Source: Aeromicrobium erythreum
GTDB lineage: Bacteria; Actinomycetota; Actinomycetes; Propionibacteriales; Nocardioidaceae
DNA: 64,000 bases
Reading direction: 5' to 3'
Assembly: GCF_001509405.1 (NCBI RefSeq)
Contig: NZ_CP011502.1
Coordinates: 186,001 to 250,000, forward strand
The notes beneath the pieces are model-generated. The model was not told where the DNA came from and did no database searches. It worked only from the letters and a program-made list of their open reading frames with translations. Shown here one piece after another: positions 53,121-61,903 of this stretch. The position numbers and the translations under genes were made by a program. Numbering within the stretch: the first letter of the stretch is position 1; each line of letters opens with the position of its first letter.

Positions 53121-53921
53121 TCAGGAGCCGACGCGCAGCACCGTGAGGGTGGAGCCGTCGGCGGCGGTCGCCGTCCCGGTGCCCAGCGCGGTCCAGCAGC
53201 GCAAGGAGAGGTTCTGGTCCTGCGCGACGGCCACCACGGACTGCACGGGGACGACCGACCTGCCCCCGGCGGGGACGGTCACGGTGCTGCTGGCGATCGG
53301 CGTGCTCTCGCCGGCGCGGACGAGGCCGCAGGTCACGTCGGTGCCGAACCTCGAGCCGACGGCCGCAGCGCCGGTGACGAGCACCGTGCCGGCCTGGTCC
53401 GCGGGCACCGAGTAGCCACGCATCTCCGTGGAGCTGGCCAGGACGACGCTCGTCGAGAGGGTCTGGCCGACGCTCGCGCCGCCAGTGCCGGTGCCGGGCG
53501 TCCGCAGCAGTCGTCCGACGACGTCCGACGTCAGGTCCTGCGTGCCGAGACTGCCGTCGGCGACCTCGCGGGTGCCGATGCTGCCCTTCGCGAGGTCCTG
53601 GCTGCCGATGCTGCCGTCGAGGATGACCTGCGTGGTCACGGCGTCGAGGGCGATCTTGGCGCCGGTGACGGACCGGTTGCGCAGGTCCTCCGAGCGCACC
53701 GAGCCGTCGACCAGTGCCTGCGTGCCGACCGAGTCGGGGCGCATCTTCGAGGCGCTGACGGCGCGGTCGGCGAGCTGACGGTTGCCGATGCTGCCCGCCT
53801 TGACGGCGGCGTAGGAGGTGCCGCCGAGCGACAGGAAGAGCGCGACGGTGGCCACGACGAGGGCGGCCGACGGTCGACGCCGACGTCCCTCGGCGCAGTG
53901 GCAGGTGCAGGACGACGACAT
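53121..53921 (-). CDS. Exported repeat-rich (SVGTQ/LVDGSV-type) protein
   Basis: A 266-residue protein with an N-terminal hydrophobic segment (SAALVVATVALFLSLGGTSY) behind a Cys/Arg-rich start. The middle, residues of about 45-135, is a run of about nine short units such as GSIGNRQLADRAVSASKMRP and GSIGSQDLAKGSIGTREVAD, a solenoid-like pattern common in actinobacterial envelope proteins. The C-terminal third is a beta-rich domain with two cysteines (VTCGLVRAG, LRCWTALG). Role unknown. Confidence 0.78.
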   Translation of the reverse strand: MSSSCTCHCAEGRRRRPSAALVVATVALFLSLGGTSYAAVKAGSIGNRQLADRAVSASKMRPDSVGTQALVDGSVRSEDLRNRSVTGAKIALDAVTTQVILDGSIGSQDLAKGSIGTREVADGSLGTQDLTSDVVGRLLRTPGTGTGGASVGQTLSTSVVLASSTEMRGYSVPADQAGTVLVTGAAAVGSRFGTDVTCGLVRAGESTPIASSTVTVPAGGRSVVPVQSVVAVAQDQNLSLRCWTALGTGTATAADGSTLTVLRVGS

Positions 53922-54018
53922 GACGGACCTCGGGCGTGCGGCGGATGGTCCGGCCAGCCTAGGCGAGGCGGCGGACCGGGCGTGGCCGTACCGTGAGACC
54001 GCCTCGTCGACCGGGACG

Positions 54019-55578
54019 TCAGTTGACCTGACGCTCGCGACCGTCCCAGAACTCGGCCCGCAGCTTGAACTTCTGCAGCTTCCCGGTGGCCGTGCGGGCG
54101 AGCTCGTCGCGGAACTCGACCCGCTTGGGGCACTTGTAGCCGGCCAGCCGTTCGCGGCAGTGCGCGACGAGCGCCGCCTCGTCGACGCCGGAGTCGGGCT
54201 CGACGACGACGAGCGCCGTGACCAGCTCGCCCCAGCGCTCGTCGGGGACGCCGATGACGGCGACCTCCCGGACGGCGGGGTGCGACGCGAGGGCGTCCTC
54301 CACCTCGATCGACGACACGTTCTCGCCGCCGGAGATGATCACGTCCTTCTTGCGGTCCGCGATCGTCACGTAGCCGTCCTCGAACGCGCCGCCGTCGCCC
54401 GTGTGGAACCATCCCCCGGCCAGCGACTCGGCGGTGGCGTCGGGGTTGTCCCAGTAGCCCTGGAGGACGGTGTTGCTGCGGGCCAGCACCTCGCCGGTGT
54501 CGTCGACGCGGATCGACGTCGACAGCGCGGGCGCACCCGCGCGGCCGAGGTTGCGGGCCTGCTCGGTCGGGTCGAGGTCGTCCCACTCCTCGCGCATGCG
54601 GCTCATGGTCAGCAGCGGCGACGTCTCGGTGAGCCCGTAGATCTGGATGAACTCCCACCCGAGCTCCTCACGGACCCGCTCGATCGTGCGGGTCGGCGGT
54701 GGGGCGCCCGCGACGACGCAGCGGACGCGGTCGCGCCCGACCGGGCCGTCCCAGTCCTTCAGCGCGTCGAGCACGGCCGACAGCACCGCCGGTGCGCAGC
54801 AGAGGAAGGTCACCTGGTGCTCCTCGATGCGGCGCAGGATCTCCGCCCCGTCCACCTGTCGCAGCACGACGTGCTTGCCGCCCATGCCGGTGACGCCGTA
54901 CACCTGGCCCCAGCCGTTGCAGTGGAACATCGGCAGCGTGTGCAGGTACACGTCGCGGTCGCTGACCGACGCCTGCCAGCCGAACACCGTCGCGTTGGTC
55001 CAGAGGGCGCGGTGCGTCTGCTCGACGCCCTTGGGCCGGGCGGTCGTGCCCGACGTGTAGTTGATGGTGGCCGTCGCGGTCTCGTCGGGCTCCCACGCCC
55101 GCGGCTGCGCGCCGTGCGTCGGACGGTCCTGCGAGGCGGGCGACCAGCCCCAGACCTCCTCGTCGTCGACGCCGGCCACGAACACGTGCTTGGCCGCCGA
55201 GCAGGCCTCGCGCAGGTGCTCCAGGCCCGGGTCGAGGACGACGACCTCCGCGCCGCTGTGCTGCACGATGTACTCGACCTCCGCCGGCGCGAGCCGGAAG
55301 TTGACGGGCACGAACACGCGCCCCCAGCCGGAGACGCCGAAGAACGACGTGTAGAGCCGTGCGGCGTTCTGCGAGACCATCGCGACCCGGCCGCCGACCG
55401 GGACGTCGAGCCGGTCGAGCCGCTCGGCCTGCGCCTGCGCGAGCCGCATCACCTCGGCGTACGTGAGCTCGCCCCACGACGGTGCCGGCTGGTCGGGCTC
55501 GTCGACGACGGCCACCCGATCGGGGTAGACGGTGACGGCGCGGTCGAGGAAGTCGCGGATGCTGAACGGGACGATCAC
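54019..55578 (-). CDS. Acyl-CoA synthetase / AMP-dependent ligase
   Basis: A 519-residue adenylate-forming enzyme that activates a carboxylic acid with ATP and CoA. Motifs: ATINYTSGTTARPKGVEQTH (P-loop), YGLTETSPLL (A5), GWFHTGDGGAFEDGYVTIAD (A7) and RKKDVIISGGENVSSIEVED (A8), with the C-terminal catalytic Lys in TATGKLQKFKLR. It resembles medium/long-chain acyl-CoA ligases. The GTG start has GGAGG ahead. It is near a 3-hydroxyacyl-CoA dehydrogenase, which suggests use in fatty-acid or related beta-oxidation, possibly for Mce-imported lipids. Confidence 0.93.
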   Translation of the reverse strand: MIVPFSIRDFLDRAVTVYPDRVAVVDEPDQPAPSWGELTYAEVMRLAQAQAERLDRLDVPVGGRVAMVSQNAARLYTSFFGVSGWGRVFVPVNFRLAPAEVEYIVQHSGAEVVVLDPGLEHLREACSAAKHVFVAGVDDEEVWGWSPASQDRPTHGAQPRAWEPDETATATINYTSGTTARPKGVEQTHRALWTNATVFGWQASVSDRDVYLHTLPMFHCNGWGQVYGVTGMGGKHVVLRQVDGAEILRRIEEHQVTFLCCAPAVLSAVLDALKDWDGPVGRDRVRCVVAGAPPPTRTIERVREELGWEFIQIYGLTETSPLLTMSRMREEWDDLDPTEQARNLGRAGAPALSTSIRVDDTGEVLARSNTVLQGYWDNPDATAESLAGGWFHTGDGGAFEDGYVTIADRKKDVIISGGENVSSIEVEDALASHPAVREVAVIGVPDERWGELVTALVVVEPDSGVDEAALVAHCRERLAGYKCPKRVEFRDELARTATGKLQKFKLRAEFWDGRERQVN

Positions 55579-55668
55579 GAGGGCCTCCAGTCGGGTATGA
55601 CGCGGGTCACCCCATCATGCATCGCCCCCCGTTGCACCGCCGTCGCAGGTGACTCCGACGCCGCGTGG

Positions 55669-56265
55669 TCAGGCGTGCCGGGAGCGCCACTCGTCGGCGA
55701 GGATCGCGTAGGCGAGGCCGTCGACCCAGCCGAGGTCGCGGTGCAGCGCGTCCTGACGCGTGTGGGCCTCGCGGCGCATCCCGACGCGCTCCATGAGGCG
55801 CCACGACGGCTTGTTGGCGGCGAAGCACTCGGCGACGACGCGGCGCACGCCCAGCTCCTCGACGCTGATCCGCAGCAGCTCCTCGACGGCCTCGGTCATG
55901 AGGCCGCGGCCGTGGTGGCTGGGTGCGAGCACCCAGGCCAGCACGGCGACCGTGCGGCGCGCCTGCTCCCGGACGTCCTTCTGCCCCCAGGCGTCCCCGA
56001 CGGTGACCATCGTGTCGCCGACGACCCGTCCGTCGACCTCGACGGCGAGCGCGTCGAGGAGGTCGTCGGCACCGAAGTGCGAGGCGACGAGCTCCTCACG
56101 GGTCCGCGCAGGCCGGCCCAGCCACCGGTTGACGTCGGGGTCGCCGCGGTAGGCGAGCACGGCGTCGACGTCGTCGAGCGTGAGCGGCCGCAGCGTGGTC
56201 CGGGCCGTGTGGCGCGGCCACGTCAGGTCCGCGAGCCGCGGTCGTCGAGGGTCGAGGTCGGGCAC
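55669..56265 (-). CDS. GNAT-family N-acetyltransferase
   Basis: A 198-residue RimJ/RimL-type acetyltransferase. It has TLRPLTLDDVDAVLAYRGDP at the start, the acetyl-CoA loop region LAWVLAPSHHGRGLMTEAVE and the late GVRRVVAECFAANKPSWRLM followed by MERVGM. It likely transfers acetyl to an amine of a small molecule or protein terminus. The GTG start directly follows the dehydrogenase stop (TGAGTG), so it is probably its operon partner. Confidence 0.88.
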   Translation of the reverse strand: MPDLDPRRPRLADLTWPRHTARTTLRPLTLDDVDAVLAYRGDPDVNRWLGRPARTREELVASHFGADDLLDALAVEVDGRVVGDTMVTVGDAWGQKDVREQARRTVAVLAWVLAPSHHGRGLMTEAVEELLRISVEELGVRRVVAECFAANKPSWRLMERVGMRREAHTRQDALHRDLGWVDGLAYAILADEWRSRHA

Positions 56266-57126
56266 TCATCGATCGTAGGGGTAGAAGCCGTGGCCGGACT
56301 TCTTGCCCAGCAGGCCTGCCTCGACCATGCGGTCGAGCACCGGAGGCGGTGAGTACAGCGGCTCCTTGAACTCCTCGTACATGGAGACGCCGATGGCGCG
56401 GACGGTGTCGAGGCCGATGAGGTCGGCCAGGGCGAGCGGACCCATCGGGTGCCCGCAGCCCAGCACCATGCCGGAGTCGATGTCGGCGGCCGAGGCGTAG
56501 CCCGCCTCGTACATGCGGATGGCCGAGAGCAGGTACGGCACGAGCAGGCTGTTGACGACGAAGCCGGCGCGGTCGGTGGCCTCGATGGGCTCCTTGCCGA
56601 GGGTCTCGGAGACGAAGGTCTGCATGCGCTGCAGCGTCTCGGGCGACGTGGTGAGCGAGGGGATGAGCTCGACCAGCCTCATGACCGGCGCGGGGTTGAA
56701 GAAGTGCACGCCCATGACCCGGTCGGCTCGCCCCGACACGGCGCCGAGCTTCACGATCGGGATCGAGGACGTGTTCGACGCGAGCACGGCGTCGTCGGAC
56801 TCCAGGATCGAGCCGAGGGTCCGGAACAGGTCGAGCTTGGTCCGCTCGTCCTCGCTGGCGGCCTCGACGACGAGGTCGCGGTCGGCGAGCGCCTCGAGGT
56901 CGGCCGTGAACGTGACGCGCTCGAGCGTCGCGGCGACGTCGTCGGCGGTCAGCTTGCCGCGCTGCTCGGCCTTGCGCAGCGAGGCCTCGACCCGCTCGGC
57001 GGCGCGCTTCGCGGCGTCGTCGTCGACCTCGACGGTCACGACGGACAGGCCGGCCCGCGCTCCGACCTCGGTGATGCCCGACCCCATGAGTCCTCCGCCG
57101 ACCACGCCCAGACGTGCGATCGTCAT
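56266..57126 (-). CDS. 3-hydroxyacyl-CoA (3-hydroxybutyryl-CoA) dehydrogenase
   Basis: A 286-residue NAD-dependent dehydrogenase. The Rossmann motif is GVVGGGLMGSGITEVGARAG. The catalytic His lies in MGVHFFNPAPVMRLVELIPS, and the C-terminal dimerisation part includes DRAGFVVNSLLVPYLLSAI and SMYEEFKEPLYSPPPVLDRM. It converts 3-hydroxyacyl-CoA to 3-oxoacyl-CoA. It is the single-domain (FadB2/Hbd) type. The ATG has GAGGGAGAGGG upstream. It is followed directly by the GNAT gene. Confidence 0.94.
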   Translation of the reverse strand: MTIARLGVVGGGLMGSGITEVGARAGLSVVTVEVDDDAAKRAAERVEASLRKAEQRGKLTADDVAATLERVTFTADLEALADRDLVVEAASEDERTKLDLFRTLGSILESDDAVLASNTSSIPIVKLGAVSGRADRVMGVHFFNPAPVMRLVELIPSLTTSPETLQRMQTFVSETLGKEPIEATDRAGFVVNSLLVPYLLSAIRMYEAGYASAADIDSGMVLGCGHPMGPLALADLIGLDTVRAIGVSMYEEFKEPLYSPPPVLDRMVEAGLLGKKSGHGFYPYDR

Positions 57127-57280
57127 GGCCCTCTCCCTCCCTGATGCTCGGACGTCCTAGCACTTTCAGCCTACGCCACGCGGGCACGAACCCGAGGGCA
57201 CCCTGCGGGAGGAAAGGCGCCGGGTGGCGACCGCGCGTGGTGAGCCCGGGACGACGGCTCTGACGTGGTGGGATGGACCC

Positions 57281-57694
57281 ATGCGCGCACGACACCTGGC
57301 CTCCGCGGTGCTCCTGCCGGTGCTCGCGTTCGGCGCGACGGGCTGCAGCGGTGGGCCCGACCCGGCCACCCGGCCCACGCCGTCGGCCTCGCCGACCGCC
57401 GAGGGACTGCCGACCGGTCGCTCCGCCCCGGAGCTGTTGTCGGCGGTCGAATGCAGCCGTGACGGCGACGGCACCTGGTCGGCGACGGGCCTGGTCTCCA
57501 ACCCGACGAAGAACAAGGCGAGCTACCAGGTGAGCGCCCAGGTCGGACCGGCCGACGGCACGAGCCCCGCCGCGACCCGGCGGCTCGACGACGTCGCGGC
57601 CGGCGCGGAGCAGCCGTTCCTCCTCACCGACATCCCGACGTCGTCCCCCGACGGTCCGTGCCACCTGCAGCTGCTGGTGCTGCCGCCCTCCTGA
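57281..57694 (+). CDS. Small lipoprotein
   Basis: A 137-residue protein with a lipobox ATGC (ARHLASAVLLPVLAFGATGC) and a Pro/Thr/Ser linker, then a compact beta-like domain with two cysteines (SAVECSRDG and GPCHLQLLVLPPS). The family is not recognised. The ATG at 57281 gives the ideal signal peptide; an upstream GTG at 57224 only adds a non-signal extension. A strong terminator follows. Confidence 0.72.
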   Translation: MRARHLASAVLLPVLAFGATGCSGGPDPATRPTPSASPTAEGLPTGRSAPELLSAVECSRDGDGTWSATGLVSNPTKNKASYQVSAQVGPADGTSPAATRRLDDVAAGAEQPFLLTDIPTSSPDGPCHLQLLVLPPS

Positions 57695-57714
57695 CGGCCC
57701 CGGACGCGACGAAG

Positions 57715-57737
57715 CCCGCACCCCAGCGGGGTGCGGG
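57715..57737. terminator. Strong bidirectional terminator
   Basis: A perfect 10-bp stem CCCGCACCCC/GGGGTGCGGG with the loop AGC. It lies between the lipoprotein gene (stop 57694) and the converging fprA gene (stop 57755), and serves both. Confidence 0.9.
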
Positions 57738-57754
57738 CGTCGCGGCGGTGCGGG

Positions 57755-59128
57755 TCAGGAGCGCGCGATGCGGACCATGTCCTCACGGGGCACGACCTTG
57801 ACGCGCTCGCGCTCGTGCTCGTGGGCCTCGCCGAGGCCGAGCTCGTGGGCGTCGAGCTTCTCCCAGCCCTCCCACGTCGTGTACTCCAGGCCGCGCGACT
57901 CGAGGTAGGCGTCGACGGACTCGGGGTCGGGCTGGGCGGCCGGCGCGAGACCGGGCGCGTCGTCGATCAGCATCGAGATGGTCTGGGCGGCGTCGGACTT
58001 CGTGTGACCGATGAGGCCGACCGGGCCACGCTTGATCCAGCCGGTCACGTAGACGCCCGGCAGTGCCGATCCGTCGATCTCGATGACGCGGCCACCGTCG
58101 TTGGGCACGACGCCGGCGGTGACGTCGAACGGCAGGCCGGGCAGGTTGTCGGAGTAGTAGCCGATGGCGCGGTACACGGCCTGGACGGGCCAGTCCTGGA
58201 ACTCGCCGGTGCCGCGGACGTTGCCGGTGCCGTCGAGCTCGGTCACCTCGGTGCGCAGACCCACGACCTTGCCGTCCTCGCCGAGGATCTCGACGGGGTT
58301 CTGGCAGAAGTGGATGTGGATGCGGTGCGGGGCGCCCGTGGGCTCCTTCGCGAGGTAGTTCTGCAGCACGTCGACCACGAGCTTCTGGCTCTTCGCGGCA
58401 CGGATCGCCTCGAGCGAGCCCTCGTCGAGCTCGAAGCCCTCGGGGTGCACGATGACGTCGATCGTGGGGGAGTGGCTCAGCTCGCGCAGCTCCATGGGCG
58501 TGAACTTGACCTGCGCCGGACCGCGACGCGCGAACACGTGCACGTCCTTCGCGACGTTCTTCTTCAGGCCCTCGTAGACGTTGTCGGGGATCTCGGTGAC
58601 GAGCAGCTCGTCGGCCGTCTTGGCGAGGATGCGCGAGACGTCGAGTCCGACGTTGCCCACGCCGAGCACGGCGACGGACTCCTGGTGCGGCTGGAACGGC
58701 CAGTCGCGCTCGACGTCGGGGTGGCCGTCGTACCAGTAGACGAAGTCGGCCGCGCCGTGCGAGCCGTCGAGGTCGATGCCGGGGAGGTCGAGGTCGCGGT
58801 CGCGGCGGGCGCCCGTGGCGAAGACGACGGCGTCGTAGAACTGACGGAGGTCGTCGAGCTTGAGGTCGTCGCCGAACGAGACGTTGCCGAAGAAGCGGAT
58901 GTCCTTGTTCGCCATGACCCGCTTGAGCGCCTTGACGATCTCCTTGATGCGCGGGTGGTCGGGGGCCACTCCGTAGCGGATCAGGCCGAACGGCGTGGGG
59001 TCGCGCTCGATGAGGTCGACGCTCGCACCCTCGAAGGGTGCGGGGACCTCGGACTTGGTGAGGATGTCGGCCGCGTAGACGCCGGCCGGGCCGGCGCCGA
59101 CGATCGCGACCCTGAGCTTCCTGCTCAT
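57755..59128 (-). CDS. fprA: NADPH-ferredoxin reductase FprA-like
   Basis: A 457-residue adrenodoxin-reductase-type flavoprotein. The FAD motif is RVAIVGAGPAGVYAADILTK. The family landmark GLIRYGVAPDHPRIKEI is followed by the NADPH motif VAVLGVGNVGLDVSRILA and the C-terminal VTGWIKRGPVGLIGHTKSDA. It passes electrons from NADPH to ferredoxin for P450s or other redox enzymes. ATG at 59128 is chosen because the FAD motif follows directly and AGGAG lies upstream; the longer frame to 59245 has no family support. Confidence 0.93.
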   Translation of the reverse strand: MSRKLRVAIVGAGPAGVYAADILTKSEVPAPFEGASVDLIERDPTPFGLIRYGVAPDHPRIKEIVKALKRVMANKDIRFFGNVSFGDDLKLDDLRQFYDAVVFATGARRDRDLDLPGIDLDGSHGAADFVYWYDGHPDVERDWPFQPHQESVAVLGVGNVGLDVSRILAKTADELLVTEIPDNVYEGLKKNVAKDVHVFARRGPAQVKFTPMELRELSHSPTIDVIVHPEGFELDEGSLEAIRAAKSQKLVVDVLQNYLAKEPTGAPHRIHIHFCQNPVEILGEDGKVVGLRTEVTELDGTGNVRGTGEFQDWPVQAVYRAIGYYSDNLPGLPFDVTAGVVPNDGGRVIEIDGSALPGVYVTGWIKRGPVGLIGHTKSDAAQTISMLIDDAPGLAPAAQPDPESVDAYLESRGLEYTTWEGWEKLDAHELGLGEAHEHERERVKVVPREDMVRIARS

Positions 59129-59260
59129 CAGTGGGACTCCTGGGGGGAACACGGGCACACCGCCAGGATCAGTCGATGTGCGTAAGTCCATCCTAAGTTC
59201 TCCGGCCCGACGCCGCGAAGTCGTCCGGGGTGCGAGATCGACCACTCCTGCACGCGGTCG

Positions 59261-59557
59261 TCAGGCGTCGCCCTGGAGCAGCTGGCGCAGCGTGCGGGTG
59301 TACGTCTCGAAGGCGGTGCGGCCGGCGTCCGTGAGGCTGACGTGCGTGGCGGGCGTCCGACCGTCGATGGTCTTGGTCTGGTGGACGTAGCCGGCGTCCT
59401 CGAGCTTGCGCAGGTGGGTGGAGAGGTTGCCGGCGGTCATGCCCAGCTCCTTCTGCAGACGCGGGAAGGTGAGCGTCTCCCCGGGTGCGAGCGCGGCGAG
59501 GAAGGCGGTGACCCGCAGGCGCGCCTGGGCGTGGATGACGGGGTCGAGGTCGGTCAT
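59261..59557 (-). CDS. Small winged-helix transcriptional regulator (ArsR/MarR-like)
   Basis: A 98-residue protein that is one winged-helix domain: ARLRVTAFLAALAPGETLTF, KELGMTAGNLSTHLRKLEDA and GYVHQTKTIDGRTPATHVSL, with a C-terminal dimer helix. It matches the small DUF-type regulators (transcriptional regulator MarR/PadR-like) that pair with membrane proteins. The ATG overlaps the stop of the upstream membrane-protein gene (ATGA, 59554-59557), so both are co-expressed and probably auto-controlled. Confidence 0.85.
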   Translation of the reverse strand: MTDLDPVIHAQARLRVTAFLAALAPGETLTFPRLQKELGMTAGNLSTHLRKLEDAGYVHQTKTIDGRTPATHVSLTDAGRTAFETYTRTLRQLLQGDA

Positions 59558-60177
59558 CGGCGCCCCTCGCGGTGCGCGTGGAGCGCCGCGACGGCGAAGC
59601 CGCCGCCACCGAGCAGCGCCATGAGCAGGTAGAGGGCGGGTGCCCCGGCGAACGACGCGCCACCCACGAGCAGCGCGATCCAGGCGCCCAGCACGAGCTG
59701 GCGCCGGTCGTGGAACGCGACGGCGGACCCCATGTAGAGGACGGCGACGACGAGGCACGGGACGGCGTTGTAGACGATCGCGGCGGCCTCGCCCTCCAGG
59801 CCGACCCGGCCGAGCGCACCGGCGACGAGGCAGGCTCCGGCGAAGCCCAGCCCCCAGGCCCAGCCGAGCCACGCGTTGGCCTCGGCGTCGGGCCCGCCGA
59901 TGCCGCGGGTGCGGCCCTCGATGTGCACGACCGTCGCCACGATCGCGGCGGCGATGAGGACGCCGAAGACGATCGGCCCCGGGAGTCCCGGCTCTCCCTG
60001 CGGGCCGGACCACGTCCACAGCGCGAGGTAGCCCATGCCCCATGCGACGGCCCACACGCCGTAGACGATCCGTTCGTCGACCCGCACGGAGCGGCGAGCG
60101 CGGTCGCGCTCGGCCTCGATGATGGCCCAGCTCTCGGCCAGGTCGGGGGTGCGGTCGCGGGTCTGCTCGTCGTCCAT
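59554..60177 (-). CDS. Multi-spanning membrane protein co-expressed with a small regulator
   Basis: A 207-residue protein with about six hydrophobic segments (VYGVWAVAWGMGYLALWTW, IVFGVLIAAAIVATVVH, AWGLGFAGACLVAGALG, AIVYNAVPCLVVAVLYMGSA, LVLGAWIALLVGGASFA and a C-terminal one). The N-terminal 40 residues are charged and cytosolic. I do not recognise a named family. The ATG at 60177 has AGGAGAG. A direct repeat TTTGCA-N11-TTTGCA lies just upstream (60196-60218), an AT-rich element unlike its surroundings and a likely operator or promoter for this pair. Confidence 0.75.
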   Translation of the reverse strand: MDDEQTRDRTPDLAESWAIIEAERDRARRSVRVDERIVYGVWAVAWGMGYLALWTWSGPQGEPGLPGPIVFGVLIAAAIVATVVHIEGRTRGIGGPDAEANAWLGWAWGLGFAGACLVAGALGRVGLEGEAAAIVYNAVPCLVVAVLYMGSAVAFHDRRQLVLGAWIALLVGGASFAGAPALYLLMALLGGGGFAVAALHAHREGRR

Positions 60178-60195
60178 GGTCTCTCCTGAAGATAG

Positions 60196-60218
60196 GTTTG
60201 CAATACAAAGTAGTTTGC
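60196..60218. promoter_or_regulatory. AT-rich direct repeat in the divergent promoter region
   Basis: TTTGCA occurs twice with 17-base spacing (TTTGCA-ATACAAAGTAG-TTTGCA). This AT-rich stretch is rare in the window and lies 19 bases upstream of the membrane-protein start. A target for the small winged-helix regulator of that operon is plausible. Confidence 0.55.
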
Positions 60219-60343
60219 ACGACGTCGCGCTGGACGTCAAGGTCGGGCGGTCGATCCGGGAACGTCGTGCAGGACGCGGCCGTTGGAGAAGTTGACGACG
60301 CAACCACCATCCGCGTCCCAGCCCGACTGACTGGAGAAGACCC

Positions 60344-60817
60344 ATGACCCTGCGCCGCCACCAGAAGGCCGTCCTCGCCGCGACGGCCGTCCCGACCCTG
60401 CTGCTCGCCGCCGCGTGCGGCCAGGCGTCCACCTCCGACGACGCCGCCGGCAGCACGCCGAGCAGCGCCGCCACGAGTGAGTCGGCCTCGACCGACACCG
60501 GCTCCTCGGAGTCGTCCGGCGACTACGCCCCCGGCACCTACGAGGCGTCCGGCAGCTACTCCAACCCGGGCGGGACCTCGACGGTCGACGTCGAGGTGAC
60601 GCTCGGCGACGGCGGCACCATCGACGACGTCACCGTGACGCCGAAGGCCTCGGGCACCTCGAAGCAGTACCAGGAGAAGTTCGCCGGTGGCATCGCCGAC
60701 GAGGTCGTCGGCAAGAACATCGACGACCTCGACGTCTCGAAGGTGGCCGGCTCCTCGCTGACGGCGGGCGGCTTCAACCAGGCGATCGACGAGATCAAGT
60801 CCGAGGCGCGGGGCTGA
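60344..60817 (+). CDS. FMN-binding-domain lipoprotein
   Basis: A 157-residue lipoprotein: signal with lipobox AAAC, a Ser/Thr/Ala-rich linker, then an FMN-binding domain of the RnfG/NqrC type (YAPGTYEASGSYSNPGGTST, VDVEVTLGDGGTIDDVTVTP). The C-terminal SKVAGSSLTAGGFNQAIDEI holds the Ser/Thr-rich loop where ApbE attaches FMN through phosphoester to a Thr/Ser in this family. An apbE gene starts at 63431, 2.6 kb downstream on the same strand, which supports covalent flavinylation and extracytoplasmic electron transfer. Confidence 0.88.
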   Translation: MTLRRHQKAVLAATAVPTLLLAAACGQASTSDDAAGSTPSSAATSESASTDTGSSESSGDYAPGTYEASGSYSNPGGTSTVDVEVTLGDGGTIDDVTVTPKASGTSKQYQEKFAGGIADEVVGKNIDDLDVSKVAGSSLTAGGFNQAIDEIKSEARG

Positions 60818-60828
60818 CCGGACCTACC

Positions 60829-61572
60829 ATGTCCGTCATGGGCGACGCCGAGACGACCTCCTACGACCGTCGGGCGAGGCGCGCCGACCTCGGCGCCGAC
60901 CTCGCGACCCTCGTGTTCGGCCTGGCCGGCGCGGCCGTGATCCTGACCCAGGTGCCCGCCGACGTGGTGGCGATGCAGGCGCTGGCCGTCTACGCGCTGT
61001 TCGCGGCGCTGGGCGCGGGCGTCCTCGCGGTCGCACGGCTGCGCACCCGCACGTTCCCAGGGCTGCGTGAGGCCACCGTCGACGGCAGACCGGCCCGGGG
61101 GGTGCGCGCGTGGTCCGGCCCGTTCGTGCACAGCGTGTCGCTCGACGTCGGGCTCGTCGCACTCGGTGCGGTGGTGAGCTCGATCGGCGTCGCGTCGGGC
61201 TCGGCCTGGGCGGCCCTGTGGGTCCCGGCCCTGGTGGCCACGGCCTGGTTCGCGGTGCGCGTGGTGCTCGTCCTGGTCGGCCGCCGTCGGGTCGACGCGC
61301 TCTGGCTGACCGACCAGCACGTGGTCCACGACAGTGCGGCCGGTCGCGCCCGGATCCCCCGCACGGACGTCGAGTCGGTGCGGCCCTGGAGCGGCGGCCT
61401 GTTCGTCGACGGCCCCACCGGCCGCTCGGGTCCACCGCTCGGCTTCCGAGCAGGGGCGCGCGCCCGACCCGGCGAGCTGCGTGTCGACACGTCGCTCATG
61501 GGAGTCGGTCCACACGACCTCGCCGCATGGTTGCGCGAGCAGCTCGACGACGACGCGCGGCCCCGCCGCTGA
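60829..61572 (+). CDS. Membrane protein with PH-like C-terminal part
   Basis: A 247-residue protein with about four hydrophobic segments (ATLVFGLAGAAVILTQV, ALAVYALFAALGAGVLAVA, LVALGAVVSSIGVASGS, VPALVATAWFAVRVVLVLVG). The C-terminal 70 residues are soluble and have the strand pattern of a bacterial PH domain (DALWLTDQHVVHDSAAGRAR, ESVRPWSGGLFVDGP). ATG at 60829 or the ATG three codons later could be the start. It is 11 bases after the FMN-binding lipoprotein stop, so the two are probably co-transcribed. Function unknown. Confidence 0.7.
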   Translation: MSVMGDAETTSYDRRARRADLGADLATLVFGLAGAAVILTQVPADVVAMQALAVYALFAALGAGVLAVARLRTRTFPGLREATVDGRPARGVRAWSGPFVHSVSLDVGLVALGAVVSSIGVASGSAWAALWVPALVATAWFAVRVVLVLVGRRRVDALWLTDQHVVHDSAAGRARIPRTDVESVRPWSGGLFVDGPTGRSGPPLGFRAGARARPGELRVDTSLMGVGPHDLAAWLREQLDDDARPRR

Positions 61573-61597
61573 CCCGACCCGACCAGCAGGAGACCTG

Positions 61598-61903
61598 ATG
61601 ACCCAGCCCTTCGTGCAGGCCGGAACAGGCCGGCCCGCCCTGCCGCCCGTCGTGTACGTGCCGACGAGCGCGGCCGACGACCCGAGCCTGCGGGAGGTGC
61701 AGATGCACACCCTCGAGGACGGCCGGACGGCCTTGTTCGTGTACTCCGCGATCGACCGGCTGCACGACCTCTACCGCCCCGACGTGCCGTGGTTGCTGTG
61801 CGACGTCGCCACCCTGCAGCGCGTGCACGACGAGACCCCGTACGACCTCCTGTTCCTCGACCTCGACCCCGGCCTGCGCGACGGTGAGCAGGCCCGACGA
61901 TGA
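61598..61903 (+). CDS. SAV_915-type / SseB-like small protein
   Basis: A 101-residue protein with the pattern of actinobacterial SAV_915 proteins: VYVPTSAADDPSLREVQMHT, LEDGRTALFVYSAIDRLHDL and WLLCDVATLQRVHDETPYDL. The family is common next to WXG100/ESX-like genes. The ATG has AGGAG upstream. Its stop overlaps the start of the WXG100-like gene (ATGA, 61900-61903), which ties it to that cassette. It may act as an adaptor or immunity-type protein; no function is shown. Confidence 0.82.
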   Translation: MTQPFVQAGTGRPALPPVVYVPTSAADDPSLREVQMHTLEDGRTALFVYSAIDRLHDLYRPDVPWLLCDVATLQRVHDETPYDLLFLDLDPGLRDGEQARR